A DNA stretch of 64,000 nucleotides from Clostridium kluyveri DSM 555 (GTDB lineage Bacteria > Bacillota > Clostridia > Clostridiales > Clostridiaceae), in the NCBI RefSeq assembly GCF_000016505.1, contig NC_009706.1, forward strand, positions 2,976,001-3,040,000. Reading direction: 5' to 3'. This document shows, one piece after another, positions 8,352-16,796 of this stretch; position 1 is the first letter of the stretch, and every line of letters begins with the position of its first letter. Position numbers and translations under genes: made by a program. Under the pieces are notes generated by a model. The model did no database searches and was not told the origin of the DNA. It worked only from the letters and a program-made list of their open reading frames with translations.

Positions 8352-9806
8352 TTAGCTACTTTGTTCCATAGTTCCATAAATCATATCATCATGATTTTCT
8401 AATAACCTTAATCCTTCAAAACCATATTTATTCCCATCCTTTCGATTTAATCTCTTATATATTAACTTATATTTTTGTTTTAAAATATTTTTCAATTGGC
8501 GCTTATCCTTAGTCGTAGTTGTATCCAAAAAATTATTTTTACAGTACTCGGCATAGGCCCCTACTAATTTATCAAAATGTACATAACTATTTCTGTCTAA
8601 TAAACACATTTCATTTATAAATGACAACATAGAATTGCTATTGTTCATGTAACTATTTAGTAATGATGTGGATGCATGACATCCTGAAAATTTGAATCCA
8701 TTTTTGATATATCGTATAAGTCCATCAACTGCCCATGAAAAAATAAGATCTTTTTCATAAAGAAGTTTATAAATTAAATTTTTATCTTGATAATTTTCTG
8801 GAATACTAACTTGAAAAGGAATAAGTATCAGTCTATTAAAAAATGCTAAATTATCCTTATATGAAGGTGTCTTTATTTCTGGTAGATTATTTGTTGCAAA
8901 TATCAACTTGCATTTATTGTAAAATGAAAAAGGAGCTTTGAATAATTTTCTAGCATTAACCTTATCTGTTTCACTCACAAGTGACTTAAATGTTGCAGTA
9001 TCAATTATTTCTTTGTCAGGAAGTTCACTATAGATATTAATTAATTTACCATACAATTTTGCCACATATTTTTCATCAGATAAATTTTGCAAAGGAACAT
9101 TGGATACATTTTCCTCGCCACATATACTAGCTATGACCCTTAAAAAAACACTTTTACCCGAGTTAGATTCACCAAATAATATAAATGCCTTTTTTGCGTT
9201 GTTAAAATTGGAAAAAATGTATCCTAGGATCTCTTGTATTAAAATTATAAGTTGATTATCACCTTTTGTAATATTTACAATAAACCTTTCAAAATAAGAA
9301 TTATTAATAGAATAATTAGGATTATAATTAGCTTGCACACAATTTATAAAACGGTATATTTCATTATGATACATTATAATGGGTTTTCCATTGGATAGGG
9401 TATTAAAATCTAAAACTCCGTTATGGCAATTTATTAAATATTTATTGTCTGGTACTAATTCTGGATTAAATTGAATACTAGGCTCTAATCTTATTGCCTC
9501 ATATAATTTTCTTAAATCTGAGGGTTCTATAAAACTTCTTATATTATTAGGAATGTATTTATTTATTTCAATAAGCGTATTGTCTCTTGATAATGCCCTA
9601 TAACAGCCAGCTGTAAATTCATAAATGCGTAACTTATCCATATTAATAAAATTCATTTTTTTCATAATCATATTTTTTACATTTTCAATATTTATTCTTG
9701 GATCTTTAGAACTTCTAAGAAGATTATTGTGAATATCATACAGTTTATTATTAGCAGTTATATTTTCCATTTTAACAATCATCCCTTCTTTACAATTAAG
9801 GTACAA
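8352..9806 (-). CDS. P4-type primase C-terminal / superfamily 3 helicase (DUF5906-like)
   Basis: Replicative helicase of a mobile element, 484 residues. The N-terminal half has the D5-like pattern NCHNGVLDFNT. The ATPase core has Walker A GESNSGKS (about residue 217), Walker B-like INIYSELPD, and the sensor segment KLIFATNNLPEIKTPS followed by FFNRLILIPF. No catalytic primase domain is visible, unlike the 769-residue homologue in element 2. The annotated start is a TTG; ATG at 9782 or 9770 fits the AAAGAAGGG ribosome-binding site better. It probably replicates the excised element. Confidence 0.88.
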   Translation of the reverse strand: MYLNCKEGMIVKMENITANNKLYDIHNNLLRSSKDPRINIENVKNMIMKKMNFINMDKLRIYEFTAGCYRALSRDNTLIEINKYIPNNIRSFIEPSDLRKLYEAIRLEPSIQFNPELVPDNKYLINCHNGVLDFNTLSNGKPIIMYHNEIYRFINCVQANYNPNYSINNSYFERFIVNITKGDNQLIILIQEILGYIFSNFNNAKKAFILFGESNSGKSVFLRVIASICGEENVSNVPLQNLSDEKYVAKLYGKLINIYSELPDKEIIDTATFKSLVSETDKVNARKLFKAPFSFYNKCKLIFATNNLPEIKTPSYKDNLAFFNRLILIPFQVSIPENYQDKNLIYKLLYEKDLIFSWAVDGLIRYIKNGFKFSGCHASTSLLNSYMNNSNSMLSFINEMCLLDRNSYVHFDKLVGAYAEYCKNNFLDTTTTKDKRQLKNILKQKYKLIYKRLNRKDGNKYGFEGLRLLENHDDMIYGTMEQSS

Positions 9807-9964
9807 AAATAAGTTTATTAAACTTGTTCCTTATTGTTAAATTTTATAGTTTAATAATAAGCTTAAATTTATCATTTAAAAATCCTCTAAAATATAATAT
9901 TTTAAATGTGATATTTTAAACTATATAATTATAAAATAATAGACAGATGCTATATTTGCATCTG

Positions 9965-11419
9965 TCATCGTTTAATTTTTTTATAATAAAATTTTAACTT
10001 TTTACTTGACTCATTTTCTTTTATACCTAAATTATACACCCATTGTATATTTTCACTATTTAAAATTGATAAAATAAATTTTTTTAAATTTTTCTGGTAC
10101 TCATGATTATTTAAAATAATAGATGAGAGTATATTTTTATTGAACTTACCTATTCCATTAAATATCAATGTTTTATTAAATAAACTAATATCAAAATTGG
10201 TTGTAATCCAACCAATACTTAATTTAAGTATTTTACTTTTATTTAAATTCCCTTCTTTGAAAAGATTTTTATTATACTTGACATAATCTTTATGATAGGT
10301 ATACTTATATGGATTAATTGGATTATTATAACGCTCTTTATACTCTCTCATTTCACCCTTGAGGTAATCACTTGTGTTAATAAAGTCATGGATGTCATTT
10401 TTATTAAATTTACAATAACTATATAAAATATTTGAATATAGCATATTATATAAAGGTATAAAATAAAAACCAAAATCAAAACAAAATCTCTTAACACCAT
10501 TTTTGAATTCATCAATATCTTTAAATCTATAAGGATCTTCATATAACTTAATAAAAACATATGAAATATCATAGTTTTCAAATACATTAGGAAGATATAT
10601 TACTGGTAGTAATGAATCAAATAATATAGATACTTCATCTGTTGATACTAGGTCTTTTAGAAAAATTTTTGAATTAAAATATAACCAAAAACTATAGTTT
10701 ATATTATATATACGTTCAAAAAAATATAATTCTTTTAAATCCAAGTTATTTCTTAAAAAAGAATCATAGAAATTTCTAATATATTTAAAAGTATAGTTTC
10801 TTTCAAAGCGAGTATAATTATATTTACATTTATTCCATCTTTCTAGTGTATATATAAATATATTGGATAAACAACTATAAATTTCATAACATTCATTTTT
10901 CTTAATATCCCCTTTCTTATAAAATATATCATGGTCATATAGGAGATTATCTACTTTCCTAAATTCTTTAAATGTAGTGCGTAAATTAGAAATCTTACTG
11001 TTAATCATATTTTCTTCTAAAATTGAATTACATGCAGAAAAATAGTTTTTGCACGATTTATTAAATGATATAGTATTTTTAATAGAGTACTTAGGATCAT
11101 AAGATAAATACAGATTCAAGTTACTATTTTTTAATAGATATTTTGATAATCTCTCTTTCAAGCCAGCAATATATATTTGATTTGATAAAAAAAAATCATC
11201 ACTTATCTTTGGAAAGTAATCTTTGAGTTCTAAGCGGTAGTTCCTTAAATGCTTTAAACAAATATCATGTATATTTTCTAAAATAATATTTATATCACAA
11301 TCTCTTAATCTCATAATATCTTTTTCTATATTATCTTTATTGATTAACATTGTTTCTAAAAGTATATCTTTATCGTAACTTAACTTCTCTTCGGAAATAT
11401 GATCTAATTTCAAAAACAT
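9965..11419 (-). CDS. Unknown 484-residue element protein
   Basis: I do not recognise the family. The protein is rich in Tyr, Phe, Asn, Lys and Ile, mostly helical by eye, with no signal peptide, no clear membrane segments and no nucleotide-binding motif. It lies upstream of the primase-helicase on the same strand (158 bp apart) and just downstream of a hairpin-rich noncoding block. A role in replication initiation is therefore possible, but only position supports it. The start chosen is ATG at 11419, with GAGGGTG seven bases ahead; the longest frame begins 15 bases earlier. Confidence 0.7.
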   Translation of the reverse strand: MFLKLDHISEEKLSYDKDILLETMLINKDNIEKDIMRLRDCDINIILENIHDICLKHLRNYRLELKDYFPKISDDFFLSNQIYIAGLKERLSKYLLKNSNLNLYLSYDPKYSIKNTISFNKSCKNYFSACNSILEENMINSKISNLRTTFKEFRKVDNLLYDHDIFYKKGDIKKNECYEIYSCLSNIFIYTLERWNKCKYNYTRFERNYTFKYIRNFYDSFLRNNLDLKELYFFERIYNINYSFWLYFNSKIFLKDLVSTDEVSILFDSLLPVIYLPNVFENYDISYVFIKLYEDPYRFKDIDEFKNGVKRFCFDFGFYFIPLYNMLYSNILYSYCKFNKNDIHDFINTSDYLKGEMREYKERYNNPINPYKYTYHKDYVKYNKNLFKEGNLNKSKILKLSIGWITTNFDISLFNKTLIFNGIGKFNKNILSSIILNNHEYQKNLKKFILSILNSENIQWVYNLGIKENESSKKLKFYYKKIKR

Positions 11420-11848
11420 ATTTATCACCCTCAATCTTATTTAATTTAAACATTGCATATAAAAGTAATTATACCAAAGAGTAAGTTAGGAAATAAATAA
11501 CGTGTTTTTGTGATTTACTACACATTGTAAAAAACAAGCAAAGAATATAAAAATACGTTGCCAAGGTAGTATGATTATAATTTAAGAAAAATATTGAAAG
11601 TTTATTTTGTGTGTTCTGATTAAACCCTAACACATCAGGTAAAAGCAGGATTAAAAAATATATCTTCTTACATAATATCAAGAAGAGCAATGTTATTAGT
11701 AGTAACAAAAACAATTTGTCATAATATATTGCAGTTGAAAAAAATATTAATCCTCACGGTTGCATAAAGCCAAAACCTATTCTAGTGCCATCTTATAAAT
11801 AAATGTATCATATATACAAAAATATTAATTAAATGAGGGATGGGGGTC

Positions 11849-11912
11849 TTAGGGGGAAGGGACAAATCGGAAAATCTTATAGATTTTCCGATTCTTTTGT
11901 CCCTTCCCCCTA
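11849..11912. repeat. Long GC-rich-footed inverted repeat
   Basis: Two arms of 29 bases pair perfectly apart from one 4-base bulge (AGAA, right arm). The foot is TTAGGGGGAAGGGACAAA, the upper part TCGGAAAATCT, and the loop 3 bases. It is the most stable structure in an otherwise AT-rich region. The direction of transcription here is unclear, so it may be a terminator or a DNA-level hairpin. Confidence 0.85.
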
Positions 11913-11917
11913 AAAAA

Positions 11918-11938
11918 AGTAAAGGCTGCGCCTTTACT
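11918..11938. repeat. Second hairpin, 9-bp perfect stem
   Basis: AGTAAAGGC/GCCTTTACT with a TGC loop, six bases after the long inverted repeat. Confidence 0.8.
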
Positions 11939-12063
11939 TAACATTAAGTATTTATCTATATGTTAATATTGTAAAAAAATAAATAATGGATTTTTATTAA
12001 ATATAATTATAGATACTTATACAAATAGAGTTTATTTCTCTTATATAGCATTGTGACAATTCA

Positions 12064-12079
12064 ATTTGTCATGACAAAT
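12064..12079. repeat. 16-bp perfect palindrome ATTTGTCATGACAAAT
   Basis: Perfect dyad. A half-site copy, AATTTGTCAT, is at 11713-11722 and a related TGTGACAATT is at 12053, so this may be a protein-binding site used more than once in the block. Confidence 0.6.
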
Positions 12080-12312
12080 AAAAAAACAAAAACTTGCTTT
12101 ATCCCAATATATTACTCTACTAATACTTTGGATATTTTGTACATAATGTTTTGAAAACTTTAATTTTACCAGTATTCAATGTCTTATAAATTGAATTTCT
12201 ACTAGTAGCTAATACGTCACAAAACTTTTATAGGCTTAAAATATGCTTGCATAATAATTATTGTATAGTAATTATCATTAAATTATAATTATATATTATA
12301 TATTTGATATAT

Positions 12313-12331
12313 ATTGCGAATGCATCGCAAT
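12313..12331. repeat. Palindrome ATTGCGAATGCATCGCAAT
   Basis: Seven-base perfect arms ATTGCGA/TCGCAAT around ATGCA, about 90 bp past the end of the membrane-anchored protein gene. Possible operator or terminator stem; no T-run is attached. Confidence 0.5.
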
Positions 12332-12418
12332 CACCTATATAGGGTCATAGAAAATTTTGATTTGTGTAAATATCCGTAATAGACAAAAAATAAAGGACAG
12401 GATTTCTCCTCCCTTTAC

Positions 12419-13147
12419 TTAATCATATTCATTTAATTCTGGATCATTTTCATATATGTCATCAGAAGTTTGCTCTGACGGTATACTATCTTTTTTTTGT
12501 GGTACTATACTTTCATTTGAATTATTAGCATTGTACTGATTCATGACTTCATTTAAAGCTAATCCAATTCTATACGCGGATAATCCATCTAAATTTTCCA
12601 CATTATCCATTGTTTTTGCAAATACATCATAATCTATTTCATATCTACTCATAGGCATATTGTTAGCTAAGATTATAGACATATCTCTTGCTGCTTTAAA
12701 ATCAGATGGTAATGCCATATTCTTTTTGTCCATAAAGTCAGAACCTATAATATATAACGCATATTTGTTATTTACTATTTTTCCTTCTTTATGGATATAA
12801 AATCTATTTTTATCGAATATTATCTTATTCGACTTTTCTCCTTCATGTATATAAAAATCCATTCTTACGTTTATATCATGATAATCTCCTGTACAAGTAA
12901 CAAAGTACTTGTCATCTTTAATATTAGATTGTCTCCATACTACATCCTTCATTGTAGTATCTACTAAGTTTCTAAGATTAATTGCTACTGTATTTAATTC
13001 TGAATTTTTTATTATAGTTATAAACCTAGTATTTTCTATAGCCTTTGCTTCATAATATCTTTTCTGAGCAATATAAACTCCCACTGCTATAAGCACTAAT
13101 AATATTAATGCTATAATTGAATAAAATATTTTTTTGTTTTTTTTCAT
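12419..13147 (-). CDS. Membrane-anchored hypothetical protein, 242 aa
   Basis: One N-terminal membrane segment (about residues 7-28, after MKKNKK) and a roughly 210-residue outer part with alternating strands, ending in an acidic low-complexity tail. No family recognised. The ATG has GGGGA ten bases ahead. It follows two other membrane-related genes on the same strand (13250-13435 and 13507-14106), which may form a small surface or envelope cluster of the element. Confidence 0.75.
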   Translation of the reverse strand: MKKNKKIFYSIIALILLVLIAVGVYIAQKRYYEAKAIENTRFITIIKNSELNTVAINLRNLVDTTMKDVVWRQSNIKDDKYFVTCTGDYHDINVRMDFYIHEGEKSNKIIFDKNRFYIHKEGKIVNNKYALYIIGSDFMDKKNMALPSDFKAARDMSIILANNMPMSRYEIDYDVFAKTMDNVENLDGLSAYRIGLALNEVMNQYNANNSNESIVPQKKDSIPSEQTSDDIYENDPELNEYD

Positions 13148-13249
13148 TTATAAAATCCCCTTTTATTATCTTTAGAAAGAAACCATTATATAAATGCCTT
13201 GTCACATCACTTATGTAAAATAAATTTGATTTAATTCCATCTAAACTTA

Positions 13250-13435
13250 TCATCCTAATTTACCCATTAGCTTTGATATGATCCATACAGGAATAACAAT
13301 CCATCCTAAAAATAGAGCAATAACCAGTTTACTAAAGAAATAATTATTAAATGTACCAAAGTAAAAGATACCTAATTTATTCTGTAAAGATGTGAGACAA
13401 CAATATGCAACAATTATATATGCCAATATGATCAT
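13250..13435 (-). CDS. Small two-span membrane protein, 61 aa
   Basis: Two hydrophobic segments (about 2-18 and 34-54) and a short basic end. A strong AAGGAGGATG ribosome-binding site is correctly spaced from ATG at 13435. No family assigned. It lies between the zinc-ribbon membrane protein and the anchored 242-residue protein on the same strand. Confidence 0.65.
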   Translation of the reverse strand: MIILAYIIVAYCCLTSLQNKLGIFYFGTFNNYFFSKLVIALFLGWIVIPVWIISKLMGKLG

Positions 13436-13506
13436 TTATGCATCCTCCTTATGTATTAAATTTAAACATTAATTTTTAGCTATTATCTATATTTAAGGAA
13501 TAATAC

Positions 13507-14106
13507 TTATTTTTTATATTTACTACTAGGTGTACCAGAGAGAGTATCATTATTATCCTCAAAATCACCAACTACAGATTCATCAAAATGTTTTCCGTAT
13601 TCATCATAAAGCGTATCTAAAAATGCTTTTGTTGTATAGGCATCCATTCCATAGGAACTTACAGAAGAAGGATCTATAGAAGTACCAGAATCAGTTTTAA
13701 AAAATACAATATTAAAAGTATTATCTTTTTCAACAGCAAATTGAATTTTTGCTGTCCTAGTTCTGCCACTGCTAGTATCCTTTAGTATAACTTCAACTAT
13801 GTTTTTGCCTTTAGATTCAAATGAATCCCATGTAGATTCAGTGAAACTTTTTTCTAACACTTGTCCTATTGAAACTGATTTATAGTTTCCAAGGTAACCT
13901 GTTTTCACTACATCAACTAAATTAGTTTTTGAAGTATTTGAAGAATCTAAAGCACCTATAACAGCTATAAAAATTATAAATATAATAGCACCTATAGCAA
14001 AAGTTTTTAATTTTGATCTTTTATTTTTTGCTCCACAGTGAGGGCAAATTTTTGCTGATCTAGCAATCTCTTTTTGACATGTTTTACACAATTTCATTTT
14101 AGACAT
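13507..14106 (-). CDS. Zinc-ribbon membrane protein, 199 aa
   Basis: The N-terminal zinc ribbon CKTCQKEIARSAKICPHCGAKN (two CxxC pairs, residues 7-28) is followed by one membrane span (about 35-52). An outer domain of about 140 residues has the segments KNIVEVILKDTSSGRTRTAKIQF and YGKHFDESVVGDF. This architecture is common in Firmicute genomes and prophages, but the function is unknown. The ribosome-binding site AAGGAG precedes the ATG. It starts 154 bp from the divergent XRE regulator, so both probably share a control region. Confidence 0.8.
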   Translation of the reverse strand: MSKMKLCKTCQKEIARSAKICPHCGAKNKRSKLKTFAIGAIIFIIFIAVIGALDSSNTSKTNLVDVVKTGYLGNYKSVSIGQVLEKSFTESTWDSFESKGKNIVEVILKDTSSGRTRTAKIQFAVEKDNTFNIVFFKTDSGTSIDPSSVSSYGMDAYTTKAFLDTLYDEYGKHFDESVVGDFEDNNDTLSGTPSSKYKK

Positions 14107-14223
14107 AATAACAACTCCTTAAATTTGTAAAATTTTAATGAATAATTAACCATCTTGTAAAATATTATAACAAAATACAACTATTAGTCAATATAAATAA
14201 TACATATAGTATATTAAATATAT

Positions 14224-14259
14224 CATCTACTACCACTAAATTATAAGTGGAGGTAGATG
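14224..14259. promoter_or_regulatory. Dyad covering the XRE ribosome-binding site
   Basis: CATCTACTACCACT (14224-14237) is the inverted match, 12 of 14 bases, of AGTGGAGGTAGATG (14246-14259), with an 8-base AT loop. The right arm contains the GGAGG of the XRE gene. The site can act as a DNA operator for autoregulation or as an RNA hairpin that hides the ribosome-binding site. Confidence 0.6.
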
Positions 14260-14260
14260 A

Positions 14261-14590
14261 ATGAATTATATTGCTTTAGGAAAGAGAATAAGAGAAGAAA
14301 GATTAAAATTAAGATTAACTCAGGAAAAACTTGCAGAGGATGTTGATGTAAGTAGTTCTTATGTGGGACAGATAGAAAGAGGAGAAAAAAGTGTCACACT
14401 TGATACATTGATCAGAATTACAAAAAGATTGGGTGTAACAGTTGACTATCTCTTAAAGGATTCAGTAAATATGGAAAATGATAATTTTATAGACCAAATT
14501 AAACAATTATTACAGGGCAGAAATATAAAGCAAAAGCAAATGGCCTTAGATGTATTAAAAGTTATGCTCTCTCATATGGATGATGCATAA
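14261..14590 (+). CDS. XRE-family transcriptional regulator
   Basis: 109 residues. The N-terminal cro/cI helix-turn-helix (about 7-62, GKRIREERLKLRLTQEKLAEDVDVSSSYVGQIERGEKSVTLDTL) is followed by a short C-terminal helical part. The ribosome-binding site GGAGG is embedded in a dyad directly ahead of the ATG. It is the only plus-strand gene in this half of the element and is divergent from the zinc-ribbon membrane gene. It is the likely maintenance repressor of element 1. Confidence 0.9.
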   Translation: MNYIALGKRIREERLKLRLTQEKLAEDVDVSSSYVGQIERGEKSVTLDTLIRITKRLGVTVDYLLKDSVNMENDNFIDQIKQLLQGRNIKQKQMALDVLKVMLSHMDDA

Positions 14591-14601
14591 AAACTTATTA
14601 T

Positions 14602-14793
14602 TTATTGGATATCATTATTAACAAATTTTAGATTATGGACAAATTTTATATCATAAAGTAGTTTATTAATGGCATAAGTAATAAATTGTTCTAAAGATAA
14701 TGAAAGTTCTGTACAAGTTACATTAATTTCTAGCATTAGCTCTGTATTTACAATATCTATGTTTATAGTTACACTGGAATTCAATTTTTTCAT
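14602..14793 (-). CDS. Small hypothetical protein, 63 aa
   Basis: Begins MKKLNSSVTINIDIVNTELMLEI and lacks a recognisable domain. ATG at 14793 has AGAGGTG seven bases ahead; the longer frame starts with GTG at 14802 inside that ribosome-binding site. It is the last gene of the minus-strand recombination operon and converges with the XRE gene. Confidence 0.6.
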   Translation of the reverse strand: MKKLNSSVTINIDIVNTELMLEINVTCTELSLSLEQFITYAINKLLYDIKFVHNLKFVNNDIQ

Positions 14794-14849
14794 ATAGAAC
14801 ACCTCTAATTTAATTTTTATTTGAATTTAGGTAGGAAACCATTTTCTGC

Positions 14850-15701
14850 CTAAATCATATTATAAATATTTAGATATTTTATAAAATCACATATTTGTGG
14901 TGATGAGAGCTGTTTAATTTGAGATACTTTGTATCTCTTTTTAATAAGTTCTTTTATTTCACTGGTTGGTATATTATTTTCTTTTATAATTGAAATAAGC
15001 TCATAATGATATTTTTTATTTTGGAGATACTTTGTTTCCGCTGAACCATTGGTATTATTGCTTTGTATTTTAGTAATATCTTTATCATCATTACCATTAT
15101 TTAATGGTAACAAATTATCTTCCATATCTTGAGTAAACAATCCGCTTGAACGGGTGGCAGATAAAACTGCATCTATAAAAGCTCTTTTTTTAGCCATCTT
15201 TAATATATTATTTACAATACTGTAACCGTCTTGGTTTTTATATTTTCTTTCCCTATTATTACAGCTGCCTATTCCCTCTGCTTCAATTAGACCTGTTTTC
15301 TTATTAATTAATATGGTTTTTATTTCATAATGAAATAAGGCTTTCTCCCAATCTTCAACCCTGTTCAAGATTTCAATTTTTTTAGAAAAGCCAAAAATAT
15401 CGCAGAGTTTTTCAGCACCCGATTTAAATAGCGAAGGTTTAGAGCAGTTGGGTATAAAACCATAATCTATATTTATAATCATCATTTCTTTAACAAAACT
15501 TTGAAGCAACTCTACTCTATTCTTGGCATCATTAAGGGTTATAGCAAAATCAGGTACAATAGAAATACTTTTATTACTTTCAGTACTATTGAGCGTAATT
15601 ACATTATTAGTGTCCTTTCTAATAGATTCAGTATTGTTTATAGAATCATCGTCTTCAATTGTATTTATCTTTTTAGCCAATTTATATTTAAGATCTGACA
15701 T
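14850..15701 (-). CDS. Probable phage recombination-associated protein (annealing-protein candidate)
   Basis: About 283 residues. The central part has conserved phage-type segments: DYGFIPNCSKPSLFKSGAEKLCDIFG, EAEGIGSCNNRERKY, and ILKMAKKRAFIDAVLSATRSSGLFTQD (about residues 90-205). The glycine-rich strand followed by a KMAKKRA-x-DA helix recalls Rad52-like single-strand annealing proteins, but I infer this from pattern only. It lies 94 bp downstream of a YqaJ exonuclease gene, the standard partner of annealing proteins. ATG at 15701 follows GGAGGTG at nine bases, better than the longer frame. Confidence 0.7.
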   Translation of the reverse strand: MSDLKYKLAKKINTIEDDDSINNTESIRKDTNNVITLNSTESNKSISIVPDFAITLNDAKNRVELLQSFVKEMMIINIDYGFIPNCSKPSLFKSGAEKLCDIFGFSKKIEILNRVEDWEKALFHYEIKTILINKKTGLIEAEGIGSCNNRERKYKNQDGYSIVNNILKMAKKRAFIDAVLSATRSSGLFTQDMEDNLLPLNNGNDDKDITKIQSNNTNGSAETKYLQNKKYHYELISIIKENNIPTSEIKELIKKRYKVSQIKQLSSPQICDFIKYLNIYNMI

Positions 15702-15795
15702 TTGATATGACACCTCCATTTCACATTTTTAAATAAATAGAAATGCTAATTATAAAATCTCATTTCTCACAATTAGCATTATTTTTTCATAATAT

Positions 15796-16728
15796 TTATT
15801 TTATATTAAGCCTCCTGAAACTGGATTTAACAGCATATTTTTTGTAAAGCTCAGGTTCTTCTTTCTTTAATTTTTTTGAGTCAAGCTTTTCAGAATATAC
15901 AGTTTTCCATGTAATAATCCAATTTTTAACTACAGCGGTTTCATTATCTCCAATCATAGACTTTAATTTATTTGCCGCTTCATTTTTTATTTCAGAAACT
16001 TCCTTTTCCTTTTCTTTGTAAAGGTTGTATTGACTTAAAATATTTAAAGCTTCATCAGGAAGTATAACTTTACTATTTTCCATGCAGCTTGGATAAAGTC
16101 TGTTTAAAAGTTCTGTAGAAGCTTCAGAGCCATCAATTTTAGGTGGGGTATTTGCACATACATGATTCCAAAAATCATTTTCGATCTTTATTATCATATC
16201 AATTAATTCTTCATCTCTTCTTATAAACTTATATATAAACTGATTACCTCCAATTAAAACAGCAATATAAGCGGCCTTGAAATTTGTTATTGCCATATAG
16301 TGCTGGATTTGAAGCATATATTCTTCTGGTATACTTTTCTCCCACTGACTTTGTTTAAAAGCTGAAGCTGTTTTTGCTTCAAATATACAGTTACCAAACT
16401 TAGTATCATAGACAATGCCATCTATATTAGCAAGCATAAAATCATATTTCTCATGTTTTAATATGGAATTTACGATATTTACTTTAAGATTAGTTCTAGT
16501 AGTAAATTCCTCACGTATTATAGGTTCCATCTTTGTACCCCAGTAAGCAGCTTCGCCACTTTCTTTAGGCTTAATTTGTCCTGTTTTCTCCATCCAAAGT
16601 TCAACTGATGACTTATATTTATTTATGCCACATAAAGCTGCAACATCACTGCCACCAATACCTTTATTTCTAAAGTTTAACCAATCCTCTCTTGAAATGT
16701 TCTTAGTACCTATAAGTAGTTTAGTCAT
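15796..16728 (-). CDS. YqaJ-family viral recombinase (lambda-exonuclease-like)
   Basis: 5'-3' exonuclease of the PD-(D/E)XK superfamily. Motifs in order are GIGGSDVAALCGINKYKSSVELW near residue 20, GTKMEPIIREEF, NIDGIVYD with the catalytic Asp, CIFEAKTAS with Glu-x-Lys, and LQIQHYMAIT. The C-terminal third is a coiled-coil-like extension. In an operon with a DUF932 protein upstream and the annealing-protein candidate downstream, it forms a two-component recombination system. ATG at 16728 is chosen because AAAAGGGG is eight bases ahead. Confidence 0.93.
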   Translation of the reverse strand: MTKLLIGTKNISREDWLNFRNKGIGGSDVAALCGINKYKSSVELWMEKTGQIKPKESGEAAYWGTKMEPIIREEFTTRTNLKVNIVNSILKHEKYDFMLANIDGIVYDTKFGNCIFEAKTASAFKQSQWEKSIPEEYMLQIQHYMAITNFKAAYIAVLIGGNQFIYKFIRRDEELIDMIIKIENDFWNHVCANTPPKIDGSEASTELLNRLYPSCMENSKVILPDEALNILSQYNLYKEKEKEVSEIKNEAANKLKSMIGDNETAVVKNWIITWKTVYSEKLDSKKLKKEEPELYKKYAVKSSFRRLNIK

Positions 16729-16796
16729 AACAAAAACCCCTTTTCCCATACAAATAATAAGAGACTTCATTAGATAAAAATAGAAAGTACTGATAT

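Larger units (their letters stand above)
11420..12418. other. Noncoding, palindrome-rich block (possible replication origin)
   Basis: About 1 kb with no convincing gene; an 81-codon hydrophobic frame at 11469-11714 (minus) lacks a good ribosome-binding site. The block holds two strong adjacent hairpins (11849-11912 and 11918-11938), a perfect 16-bp palindrome at 12064, a related half-site AATTTGTCAT at 11713, and another palindrome at 12313. It lies upstream of the unknown protein and the helicase. Confidence 0.5.

Noticed and set aside
11469-11714. 81-codon hydrophobic frame on the minus strand
   Set aside because: No ribosome-binding site, very AT-rich, and in a region of DNA structure; the Phe/Leu/Ile-rich reading is what AT-rich DNA gives by chance.
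13050-13253. 67-codon frame overlapping the start of the 12419 gene
   Set aside because: Overlaps a better-supported gene in another frame and has no translation signal.
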